From Desulfomonilaceae bacterium (lineage in GTDB: Bacteria > Desulfobacterota > Desulfomonilia > Desulfomonilales > Desulfomonilaceae): a stretch of 64,000 bases of DNA. The notes under the pieces were generated by a model. It saw nothing but the letters and a program-made list of their open reading frames with translations. It was not told where the DNA came from and ran no database searches. Shown here one piece after another: positions 1 to 6,493 of the stretch (position 1 is the stretch's first letter; every line of letters begins with the position of its first letter). The translations under genes and the position numbers were made by a program. The stretch is from the NCBI GenBank assembly GCA_041662605.1, contig JBAZSD010000003.1:124001-188000 (forward strand), in the 5' to 3' direction.

Positions 1-547
1 GCCTGAGCGCCCTTGAGACCTCATTCTCATTATGGATTTCCAGTAAAGGGGTCATACCGAGTCTAATCGTGGTCTTGAAAAGTTCTTGAAGGGTATCATT
101 GTCCAAAATGGTCACTATCAACAGAACCGCGTCTGCGCCGGCTGCTCTGGCTTCATACACTTGCTCTGCGCCAATGATGAAGTCTTTCCTCAAAATTGGG
201 ATATTCACTTCTTCGGCGACAGAGGTTAGATCATCAATTGAACCCCCGAAAAACCGAGAATCAGTAAGTACTGAGATAGCGGCAGCGTCATTGGCTTCGT
301 AAATACCAGCGACATCTTTGACATCGACATTTTTTCGAAATCCTTTCCACGAAGGAGCGGTTTTCTTAATTTCCGCAATTATTGGTAACGGTCTGCCTCC
401 GTGAAAGTTTGTGAGAAAATCTCGAGGCTTTCGAGCCGCGTCAGCAAGCACCTCAAGCTTTGTCATTCCAATCTCACTGAGTCGCGACAACTCCTGCTGT
501 TTCATTTCAACAACTTTGCCTAGAAAATCTTCTGTTAAGGCCGCCAA
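1..547 (-). CDS. trpC: Indole-3-glycerol phosphate synthase, 3' part missing at window edge
   Basis: Converts carboxyphenylaminodeoxyribulose phosphate to indole-3-glycerol phosphate in tryptophan synthesis (cytoplasm). The reverse strand from 547 reads through typical TrpC segments: IIAEIKK (family lysine motif), APSWKGF, DDLTSVAE, ILRKDFII and EARAAGADAVLLI. The start is a TTG at 547, two bases after the trpD stop (549-551), with GGAGG (inside the end of trpD) about 8 nt upstream. The tight spacing indicates translation coupled to trpD. The gene runs off the left edge, so its C-terminus and any trpF, trpB or trpA are not visible. Expression is probably governed by the attenuator at 1621-1738. 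Confidence 0.93.
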   Translation of the reverse strand, partial: MAALTEDFLGKVVEMKQQELSRLSEIGMTKLEVLADAARKPRDFLTNFHGGRPLPIIAEIKKTAPSWKGFRKNVDVKDVAGIYEANDAAAISVLTDSRFFGGSIDDLTSVAEEVNIPILRKDFIIGAEQVYEARAAGADAVLLIVTILDNDTLQELFKTTIRLGMTPLLEIHNENEVSRALR

Positions 548-548
548 G

Positions 549-1589
549 TTAGTTTCCTCCATTCTTCAGGGATCGGGCGAACTTGACAAGCTCATCCAGT
601 TTGTTGGCAGCCGCCCCTGAGTCTATGGAGAAGGCCGCAAGAGTTACGCCTTCCCTGAAATTCGACGCCTTGTCCGCAGCGACAAGCGCTGCCGCTGCAT
701 TCAACAGAACCACATCCCTGTATGAACCAAGAGAGCCGTTCAGAACGGATCTTGTGAGGGCTGCGTTCTCTATGGCGTCTCCACCGCCTATTTCAAACGG
801 GGAGCTAAGTTCCAGACCGAAATCCGTTGGATCCATGTATTGGAAGGAAACTGATCCATTCTCGGCCAGGCCCATTAGAGTCGGTCCACTGGCGCTAATT
901 TCATCAAGACCTCCGTGACCATGCACCACAAATGCCTTCCTGGTACCAAGTCTGGCGACAACATGAGTCAACGGTTTGACCATCCGATCATCGTAAACTC
1001 CCATTATCTGCACCGTTGCGCCGGCCGGGTTGGTTAACGGTCCCAATAAATTGAATATTGTTCTCAAACCCAGCTCCCGTCTAGGACCGATGGCGTATTT
1101 CATCGCTGTGTGCAAAAGCGGGGCAAAAAGAAACCCAATCCCGACTTCCTTGATGCACAGGGCCACCTGCTCTGGTGTGAGGTCGAGCGGCAATCCCAAT
1201 TCCTCCATCAGGTCCGCGCTTCCACATCTACTCGAAACCGATCTGTTTCCGTGTTTCGCGACCTTTAATCCTGCGCCGGCGGCTACGAAAGCCGCAGTAG
1301 TTGAAACATTGAAGGTGTTTGCGCAGTCTCCCCCGGTACCACAGGTGTCAATTAGGAACTCCCCTTCCCCACATTCATAGGGAATGTGGGCGCTTTTCGA
1401 TCTCATTACTCTGGCGGCGGCCGTTATTTCCTCTACGGTCTCCCCTTTCATTCGCAGCGCCACGAGCAAAGCCCCAATCTGGGCCTGTGTAGCGTGACCT
1501 TCCATTATTTCTTCCATGGTTTCCATCATCTGAGCCTCCGGGATGTCTGTTCCCGATACGGCTTTCTCGATTGATTCTTTGATCATCAT
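549..1589 (-). CDS. trpD: Anthranilate phosphoribosyltransferase
   Basis: Transfers phosphoribosyl from PRPP to anthranilate, the second step of the Trp branch. The 346-residue product is full length for the family. It shows the PRPP-binding GTGGD motif near residue 79, then NVSTTAAFV, KHGNRSVSSRCGSADL, and the LGPLTNPA segment with the conserved basic stretch GPRRELGLRT before it. The ATG at 1589 follows a GGAGGG ribosome site. It is preceded by a strong hairpin terminator (1621-1659) and by tyrA, and trpC follows after one base. TrpE and TrpG lie far upstream, at the other end of the cluster, so the Trp branch is split. Confidence 0.96.
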   Translation of the reverse strand: MMIKESIEKAVSGTDIPEAQMMETMEEIMEGHATQAQIGALLVALRMKGETVEEITAAARVMRSKSAHIPYECGEGEFLIDTCGTGGDCANTFNVSTTAAFVAAGAGLKVAKHGNRSVSSRCGSADLMEELGLPLDLTPEQVALCIKEVGIGFLFAPLLHTAMKYAIGPRRELGLRTIFNLLGPLTNPAGATVQIMGVYDDRMVKPLTHVVARLGTRKAFVVHGHGGLDEISASGPTLMGLAENGSVSFQYMDPTDFGLELSSPFEIGGGDAIENAALTRSVLNGSLGSYRDVVLLNAAAALVAADKASNFREGVTLAAFSIDSGAAANKLDELVKFARSLKNGGN

Positions 1590-1611
1590 GCCCTCCAGTC
1601 TGGTCTAGTTG

Positions 1612-1738
1612 AAAAAGAAAAAGGCCGTGAATCTTACTGGTCTCAAGATTCACGGCCTTTTTTTGTCTGGTTTGATGGTTGGTTTTGTCAGACCTCCATA
1701 TGCCGGGAATCTCCTCCTGTGTCATTGCGCCAACCCCA
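1612..1738 (-). promoter_or_regulatory. Putative Trp attenuator using the 3' end of tyrA as leader
   Basis: Seen in sequence: the tyrA reading frame ends Ser-Trp-Gly-Trp-Arg-Asn-Asp-Thr-Gly-Gly-Asp-Ser-Arg-His-Met-Glu-Val-stop, with Trp codons at 1736-1738 and 1730-1732. Twenty nt downstream of the second Trp codon, AGATTCCCGGC (1702-1712) can pair with GCCGTGAATCT (1646-1656), the 5' arm of the trpD terminator, at 10 of 11 positions. Inference: ribosomes stalled at the Trp codons expose this segment and prevent the terminator, while ribosomes reaching the tyrA stop (1688-1690) mask it, at least in part, and let the terminator form. This is classical attenuation, but without a separate leader peptide. 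Confidence 0.6.
1621..1659 (-). terminator. Intercistronic terminator/attenuator before trpD
   Basis: A perfect 15-bp stem (1645-1659 with 1621-1635) and 9-nt loop lie between tyrA and trpD. On the minus strand the stem is followed by a T-rich run (complement of 1612-1620). Because it stands inside a same-strand operon, it should limit trpDC transcription unless disrupted. The T-run on the plus strand makes it potentially bidirectional. See the regulatory entry at 1612-1738 for the competing pairing. Confidence 0.85.
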
Positions 1739-2548
1739 TGAAGAATCTTTTGACGTTGTTTCTTTGGACGTAAGAAATCCGGCCACAGAACCCATGGCGC
1801 GGGCAAGACCGGCTCGGTCACCGGTGTGGACTAGGTCAACAAGTTCCAAAAGGTTGTCGTGAAAACACCTGATGGCAACGTCAGAATATTGATTCTCGAT
1901 GGCAAGATCAGCATATAGCTCCGCAGGCTGTTCAAACTGATGCGTCATCATTTCCATTAATTGCTGAAACCATTTGCCTGAAACTCCCAAATCTCTTTGC
2001 GGGTCAAGTCCCAAACTCATCAGAGTCTTTCCCAAAGCTGTAAGCATCACGTGTCTTAAAGACTGCGCGCACGCCATCAGCCTGTCATGATCGTCAGGAT
2101 CTATTTCTATTATCTTTGCGCCTTGATCGTTCAGAAAATTTCTGAACGGATCTGACCATCTTCCCACACGAGCTGGGCATAGAAACATGATCTGCCCCAC
2201 AAACGATGGAGCTGATGGACCGAACAGAGGGTGTGACCCTATAACTTCCGCCAGGGAATACTGGAGCATGTGATTTACCGGTTCACGCTTAATCGAAGAT
2301 ATGTCTATGACTGCGGTATCTCGCCTCAAGTGTGATCCGATTGACTTCATGACTTCCACGACGGCCGGGATGGGAACAGCCAGCATCACCACATCAAACG
2401 ACGCGATCATGCTCTGGGTCAGTGCAGAATCATTCAGGTCAGAAATGACCGGATCCATGCCGGCCTTTCTAAATTGCGATTCGAACCAACCGCCCATACG
2501 GCCTCTTCCGCCTATTATACAAATGTTCGCAGTCTGAAAATCTTTCAC
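1688..2548 (-). CDS. tyrA: Prephenate dehydrogenase
   Basis: Oxidatively decarboxylates prephenate on the route to tyrosine. The N-terminus has a Rossmann motif (ICIIGGRGRMGGWF, residues about 9-22). Also seen are VVMLAVPIPAVVEVM, the conserved SHPLFGPSAPS substrate motif, and the ADHD-like DPDDHDRLMACAQSLRH stretch of the dimerisation domain. At 286 residues it is a stand-alone TyrA without chorismate mutase or ACT domain. The start is GTG at 2548, 22 nt after pheA, with only a weak ribosome site. The hydrophilic C-terminal tail (from about residue 265) contains a WGWR sequence that looks unrelated to the enzyme fold and may be a regulatory leader for trpDC. Confidence 0.93.
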   Translation of the reverse strand: MKDFQTANICIIGGRGRMGGWFESQFRKAGMDPVISDLNDSALTQSMIASFDVVMLAVPIPAVVEVMKSIGSHLRRDTAVIDISSIKREPVNHMLQYSLAEVIGSHPLFGPSAPSFVGQIMFLCPARVGRWSDPFRNFLNDQGAKIIEIDPDDHDRLMACAQSLRHVMLTALGKTLMSLGLDPQRDLGVSGKWFQQLMEMMTHQFEQPAELYADLAIENQYSDVAIRCFHDNLLELVDLVHTGDRAGLARAMGSVAGFLTSKETTSKDSSWGWRNDTGGDSRHMEV

Positions 2549-2570
2549 GTTTGGCGCCTGGGTAATTGAC

Positions 2571-3719
2571 CTATTCCAAATTGGTGGATTCAGAATCTCC
2601 TATCGGATAGGAACCAAGTATTTTAAAGAATTCTACATCCCCTCTTAAACTCTCGATGGCCTCATTGATCAAAGAAGAATCTTGATGACCTTCGACATCC
2701 ACAAAGAAGAAATATTCCCAGCTTCCATTTTTCATGGGACGGGATTCAATCCGAGTCAAGTTCACAGATCTTTTCGCAAAATGCTCGAGAGCTTTATAAA
2801 GTGAGCCTGGTTTATGCGCCGTGGCAAAAATCAGTGATGTTCTGTCTGAACCGGTGGGGGCGCTCTTGTTTTTTCCCACTAACAAGAAACGGGTGGTGTT
2901 GTTCTGGCTGTCCTGAATATCCGACGCCAGAATCGACAGATTTAGCTGTTTAGCCGTCCCCTCGCTACCGATTGCGGCGGTTCGGGGTGTTACAAGAGCA
3001 AGACGCGCAGATTCGGCGGTACTCGACTGAGGAACCAAGGCCGCAGAATGGAGATTCTCCCTAAGCCAGTTTCGGCATTGATTCAGCGCCTGTGGATGTG
3101 AATAAACCTCGGAAATGTTTGCTACAGATGTTTCTGTGGACATTAGGACATGGCTGATTTTAGTGAAGATTTCGCCGCAGATAGTCAGGTTTGAATCTAT
3201 GAACCGATCCATCGTCGCTGTGACAGCGCCTTCCGAGGAGTTTTCAACCGGAGTGACTCCCACATCGCACGTGCCTTTTTCAACTTCATAAAAGACGTCG
3301 TCAATCGAGACTTGAGGCAAAAACAAAGCCGAGTTTCCAAATCTTCTAAGGGCCGCGAGGTGACTAAAAGTGCCATCAGGTCCAAGGAAAGCGACCCTTA
3401 AGGCGCGTTTGGCGCTTCTACACGCTGAAATTATTTCTGAAAAAACGTTTGCGACCGCGGATTTGGTAAGAGGCCCCGTGTTCGCTTCACACAAGGATTT
3501 TATAATTGTGAGTTCACGTTCGGGGGAAAAATTGGTTACATTAACTGTGCTTCTCAATTCTGCAATTGTAGCAGCGTGAAAAGCTCTTTGATTAATTAGA
3601 CTCAACAATTCCATGTCTATATTGTCAATTTTTTGTCTCAATCCTTGAATCGACATCATTCCCAAGGATTCTGAATCCCCTTGGGCTTCGCTAATTGTAA
3701 GTGTTTCCGATAAACTCAT
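2571..3719 (-). CDS. pheA: Bifunctional chorismate mutase/prephenate dehydratase
   Basis: The P-protein converts chorismate to prephenate and then phenylpyruvate. Domains in the 382 residues: an AroQ-class chorismate mutase (about 22-108, starting LRQKIDNIDMELLSLINQR), prephenate dehydratase (about 109-285, with FLGPDGTFSHLAA, GVTPVENSSEGAV and the TTRFLLVG motif), and a C-terminal ACT domain (about 293-370). The ACT domain carries LTRIESRP, the family's phenylalanine-binding ESRP motif, so Phe feedback control is expected. The ATG is at 3719. The gene lies between aroF and tyrA, so the first committed step and both the Phe and Tyr branches are cotranscribed. Confidence 0.97.
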   Translation of the reverse strand: MSLSETLTISEAQGDSESLGMMSIQGLRQKIDNIDMELLSLINQRAFHAATIAELRSTVNVTNFSPERELTIIKSLCEANTGPLTKSAVANVFSEIISACRSAKRALRVAFLGPDGTFSHLAALRRFGNSALFLPQVSIDDVFYEVEKGTCDVGVTPVENSSEGAVTATMDRFIDSNLTICGEIFTKISHVLMSTETSVANISEVYSHPQALNQCRNWLRENLHSAALVPQSSTAESARLALVTPRTAAIGSEGTAKQLNLSILASDIQDSQNNTTRFLLVGKNKSAPTGSDRTSLIFATAHKPGSLYKALEHFAKRSVNLTRIESRPMKNGSWEYFFFVDVEGHQDSSLINEAIESLRGDVEFFKILGSYPIGDSESTNLE

Positions 3720-3756
3720 CAGGGCCTCTTTCCAGACTCGCGGTTCGCAACTCAGA

Positions 3757-4650
3757 TTAAGCCAACAGGTTCATGGCTTTTCCCATGATCTCGAGGTCCC
3801 TCATCAGGCAAGTGAAGTCCTCTGGTCTCAGAGATTGTTCACCATCGCAAAGCGCTGTTTCCGGGGAACAATGAACCTCTACCATTACGCCGTCCGCTCC
3901 AACTGCCATTGCGGCCCGCGCCAACGGTTGAACGAACCGTCTCAAACCAACAGCGTGACTGGGATCAACTATAACCGGTAAATGAGTGCGCTCCTTGAGA
4001 ACACATACGGCGCTCAGGTCCAGCGTGTTTCTAGTAGCCGTTTCGAATGTCCGTATACCTCGCTCACAAAGAATCACCTCAGGATTTCCCGCAGCCAAAA
4101 TATACTCCGCTGAGGACAGGAATTCCTTGATAGTAGTCATCAGACCTCTTTTGAGAATTATTGGCTTGTGACACTTCCCCACTTTTTTCAAAAGGGAAAA
4201 ATTTTGCACGTTGCGGGCGCCGACCTGAAGAATATCGGCGTAATCTTCGACCAGTTCCACATCAGCCGTATCCATAACCTCGGTGACGACCGGCATCCCT
4301 GTCAGTTCCCGCGCCAGTGACAGGATTTTCAGACCTTCCTCACCCAGTCCTTGAAAACTGTACGGGCTCGTCCTGGGTTTAAACGCCCCTCCTCTCAAGA
4401 TCACAGCTCCGGCTTCTTTGACGGCGAAAGCCGTATCCACAAGCTGTTGAAGGGTTTCTACAGAGCACGGGCCTGCTATAACCGCAAAAGATCCTCCGCC
4501 GATGATGGCGTTTCCTACCCTTATCACCGTGTCGTCTTGCTGAAAATCACGGCTCATAAGGCCGGTTCTTGTCGGTGGTTTGAGAGGTTCGGGTGTCGGA
4601 GGCAAAATCGGCTCCTTCATTCTGTTTACGGTAACGCTGGTCTGAATCAT
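3757..4650 (-). CDS. aroF: 3-deoxy-7-phosphoheptulonate (DAHP) synthase, type I-beta
   Basis: Condenses phosphoenolpyruvate and erythrose-4-phosphate, the entry step of the shikimate pathway. The I-beta/KDOPS-like signature is clear: AGPCSVE, ILRGGAFKPRTSPYSFQGLG, QVGARNVQNF, ILKRG, CERGIRTFE, PVIVDPSHAVG and GVMVEVH. The ATG at 4650 is chosen (297 aa) because GAGG lies about 7-10 nt upstream; an in-frame TTG at 4669-4671 would lie upstream of that ribosome site. Only about 50 residues precede the barrel, and they do not resemble the ferredoxin-like or chorismate-mutase regulatory domains known in this family. Inference: allosteric control may be absent, so regulation may rest on the leader peptide and attenuator upstream. 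Confidence 0.95.
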   Translation of the reverse strand: MIQTSVTVNRMKEPILPPTPEPLKPPTRTGLMSRDFQQDDTVIRVGNAIIGGGSFAVIAGPCSVETLQQLVDTAFAVKEAGAVILRGGAFKPRTSPYSFQGLGEEGLKILSLARELTGMPVVTEVMDTADVELVEDYADILQVGARNVQNFSLLKKVGKCHKPIILKRGLMTTIKEFLSSAEYILAAGNPEVILCERGIRTFETATRNTLDLSAVCVLKERTHLPVIVDPSHAVGLRRFVQPLARAAMAVGADGVMVEVHCSPETALCDGEQSLRPEDFTCLMRDLEIMGKAMNLLA

Positions 4651-4673
4651 TTGAAAAGCTCCTCTAATCAACG

Positions 4674-4708
4674 AAAAGGGCCTTGGGAGTTTTGCACGCC
4701 CAAGGCCC
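4674..4708 (-). terminator. Second hairpin between the aroF attenuator and aroF
   Basis: A perfect 10-bp GC-rich stem (4699-4708 with 4678-4687) and 11-nt loop, followed on the minus strand by TTTT. It lies 7 nt downstream of the first aroF terminator and just before the aroF ribosome site. Its arms resemble those of the first hairpin: the 3' arm of the first can pair with the 5' arm of the second at 7 of 8 positions. It may be a backup terminator or part of an alternative structure. Confidence 0.6.
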
Positions 4709-4714
4709 TAAAAT

Positions 4715-4752
4715 AAAAAAGCCATGGGCGATTCTGCTGTCTACCCATGGCC
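4715..4752 (-). terminator. aroF leader attenuator terminator
   Basis: The stem GCCATGGG/CCCATGGC (4744-4751 with 4721-4728) has a 15-nt loop and is followed on the minus strand by TTTTTT and a further T-rich run. It begins 25 nt after the stop codon of the aromatic leader peptide. Its 5' arm (GGCCATGGGT, 4743-4752) can instead pair with leader codons at 4797-4807, giving 10 bp with one bulged U. Confidence 0.8.
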
Positions 4753-4776
4753 TTGTGTCTTTCTGACTAAGTTATG

Positions 4777-4902
4777 TTACTCTTTATAGCCCTCCGGACA
4801 CACGGGTAAACAGCCGCAAAAATAATATCGCCAAAAATAATAGTAGGCCTCATTTTCAAACTGGCCTTCGACTATAGCGGTATTACTAAATTGCAAACCC
4901 AT
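4777..4902 (-). CDS. Aromatic leader peptide upstream of aroF (41 aa)
   Basis: A 41-codon frame starts at ATG 4902 (AGGA about 8 nt upstream) and stops at 4777-4779. Residues 20-28 are Tyr-Tyr-Tyr-Phe-Trp-Arg-Tyr-Tyr-Phe, so eight of nine are aromatic; then Cys-Gly-Cys-Leu-Pro-Val follows. It lies between a good promoter and a terminator in front of DAHP synthase, the layout of a transcription attenuator. The Leu-Pro-Val-Cys codons (4797-4807) can pair with the terminator's 5' arm, and the Tyr26 codon is 20 nt before that segment. Likely role: when charged Tyr, Phe or Trp tRNA is scarce the ribosome stalls and aroF-pheA-tyrA is transcribed. The Cys-Gly-Cys after the aromatic run is unexplained. 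Confidence 0.85.
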   Translation of the reverse strand: MGLQFSNTAIVEGQFENEAYYYFWRYYFCGCLPVCPEGYKE

Positions 4903-4932
4903 GATCCGTTTCCTAACTTCGTAGTGTCTCTA

Positions 4933-4961
4933 TTTTTACAGCACCCGGAAAACATTGTCAA
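4933..4961 (-). promoter_or_regulatory. Promoter of the aroF leader operon
   Basis: On the minus strand TTGACA (4956-4961) is followed after 17 nt by TAAAAA (4933-4938), about 30 nt before the leader peptide ATG at 4902. This is a perfect -35 with an A-rich -10. It lies in the aroQ-leader gap, so aroF-pheA-tyrA has its own transcript start, although read-through from the trpE block remains possible because no terminator is visible after aroQ. Confidence 0.65.
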
Positions 4962-5000
4962 GCTCTTATTCAGGGGGCTGAACATTAGGCATATCAACTT

Positions 5001-5435
5001 CTAATCATTAGAGTAATTCGCAAACCATTCCAGCGCCAGGCAGTATGATCGCCAGCCAAATCCGGCAATTACCCCTGCGCAAACATCCGATAATAACGAA
5101 CGGCGCCTGAATAACTCTCTTCCGTGAGGATTGGTAAGATGTACCTCGACCACAGGCACACCGCAACACAGAACGGAGTCTCTGATTGCGATACTTGTAT
5201 GTGTATACGCGGCTGCGTTCAGTATCACACCAGAAGCGCCAGTCCCTGCAGATTGAATAAGAGAAACTATTTCACCCTCAAAATTCGACTGAAAACACTT
5301 GAGTTCCAAACCCAGTTTGTCGCCAAGCAGACCTAGTTCGTTCTCTATCTCGGACAGGGTCTTGGAACCGTAGAGTTCAGGCTCCCTTTTGCCCAACATG
5401 TTGAGATTGGGGCCATTGATTACGTACAGTTTCAC
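5001..5435 (-). CDS. aroQ: 3-dehydroquinate dehydratase, type II
   Basis: Dehydrates 3-dehydroquinate to 3-dehydroshikimate. The 144-residue size and motifs are those of the dodecameric type II enzyme: NGPNLNMLGKREPELYG at the N-terminus with the catalytic Tyr, QSNFEGEIV, ILNAAAYTHTSIAIRD, and EVHLTNPHGRELFRRRS with the catalytic His. The GTG start at 5435 overlaps the aroC stop (GTGA), with AAGGA about 8 nt upstream; longer in-frame starts would run into aroC. It is the last gene of the trpE-aroQ block. Confidence 0.95.
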   Translation of the reverse strand: MKLYVINGPNLNMLGKREPELYGSKTLSEIENELGLLGDKLGLELKCFQSNFEGEIVSLIQSAGTGASGVILNAAAYTHTSIAIRDSVLCCGVPVVEVHLTNPHGRELFRRRSLLSDVCAGVIAGFGWRSYCLALEWFANYSND

Positions 5436-6493
5436 TTTGGTATTCCTTTTACGGTAGCGTTTGCCAGCCACGCGTCAGCAAGGACTAATGCGGTCATAGC
5501 CTCCGCCACTGGAGCGATTCGCGGACAAAGGCATGGGTCATGCCTTCCCTTTACACAAATAACGCGGTCACATCCGTGGATATCTATGGTTTTCTGGTTT
5601 AACGAAATGGATGCGGTAGGTTTTACAGCGAGTCTCATAACAATTGGTTGACCGGTCGAAATGCCCCCGAGTATTCCTCCCGCATGGTTGGACAAGAACC
5701 CCTCGGAGGTGATTTGATCATTATGTTCGGATCCTCGAAGCTCCGCAGAGCGGAAGCCATCTCCGAATTCTATCCCCTTTACCCCCCCTATTGACAAAAG
5801 TGAAGCCGCCAAAAGAGCGTCGAGTTTGTCAAAAACAGGGTCTCCCAAACCGGGTGGAACCCCCCTGGCATACAACTCAATAATTCCTCCAACCGAGTCA
5901 CCATCTGATATTGCTTTTTGAACTTCAGCTTCCATGGCGTCAGACACGCCCGGATCAGCGCAACGTAAATCGTGCGTCGCGGCAAATTCCAGATCTATCT
6001 GACGCGCTGATACTTTTCCTATTCGGGTGGTATAGGCCTCGACAGTCACCCCAATCTTTCCCAGCATCATTTTGGCTACGGCCCCGGCAGCGACACGACC
6101 AATGGTTTCCCTTCCCGAGGATCTTCCACCTCCCGGCTGCGGATCAATTCCGTACTTCATGAAATACGTGTAATCCGCGTGGCCTGGACGAAAAAGATTC
6201 TTTAATGAATCATAATCCTTTGATCGCTGGTCTCTATTTCTGACCAGCATGGCTATCGGTGACCCCAGGGTTTTCCCGTTTGCAGTCCCGGAAAGAATTT
6301 CAACCTCATCTGATTCACTTCGTTGGGAAACATACTTGCTGGATCCCGGCTTGCGCTTGTCGAGTTCAGCCTGAATGACATCTTCCGTCAAATCCAGACC
6401 TGAGGGAATTCCATCAATGGTGACTCCAACCGCTCTACCATGAGATTCACCAAAAGTTGAAATCCTGAAGAACCGGCCGAACACACTACCCAT
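5432..6493 (-). CDS. aroC: Chorismate synthase
   Basis: Converts EPSP to chorismate using reduced FMN. The 353-residue product has the family signatures: FGRFFRISTFGESHG at the N-terminus, RPGHADYTYFMKYG, GGGRSSGRETIGRVAAGA, and a C-terminal RHDPCLCPRIAPVAEAM. The ATG at 6493 lies inside the last codons of aroB (8-nt overlap) and is served by a GGAGG within the aroB coding region. A longer in-frame extension to 6535 would overlap aroB further and lacks the family's N-terminus. Confidence 0.97.
   Translation of the reverse strand: MGSVFGRFFRISTFGESHGRAVGVTIDGIPSGLDLTEDVIQAELDKRKPGSSKYVSQRSESDEVEILSGTANGKTLGSPIAMLVRNRDQRSKDYDSLKNLFRPGHADYTYFMKYGIDPQPGGGRSSGRETIGRVAAGAVAKMMLGKIGVTVEAYTTRIGKVSARQIDLEFAATHDLRCADPGVSDAMEAEVQKAISDGDSVGGIIELYARGVPPGLGDPVFDKLDALLAASLLSIGGVKGIEFGDGFRSAELRGSEHNDQITSEGFLSNHAGGILGGISTGQPIVMRLAVKPTASISLNQKTIDIHGCDRVICVKGRHDPCLCPRIAPVAEAMTALVLADAWLANATVKGIPK

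Noticed and set aside
1375..1821. A 148-codon minus-strand frame covering the tyrA-trpD junction, with Trp codons
   Set aside because: It overlaps both genes in another frame and runs through the terminator hairpin, so it is a shadow; the tyrA frame itself supplies the Trp codons near the hairpin.
4651..4671. TTG start for aroF giving seven extra residues
   Set aside because: It lies upstream of the GAGG ribosome site that correctly serves the ATG at 4650.
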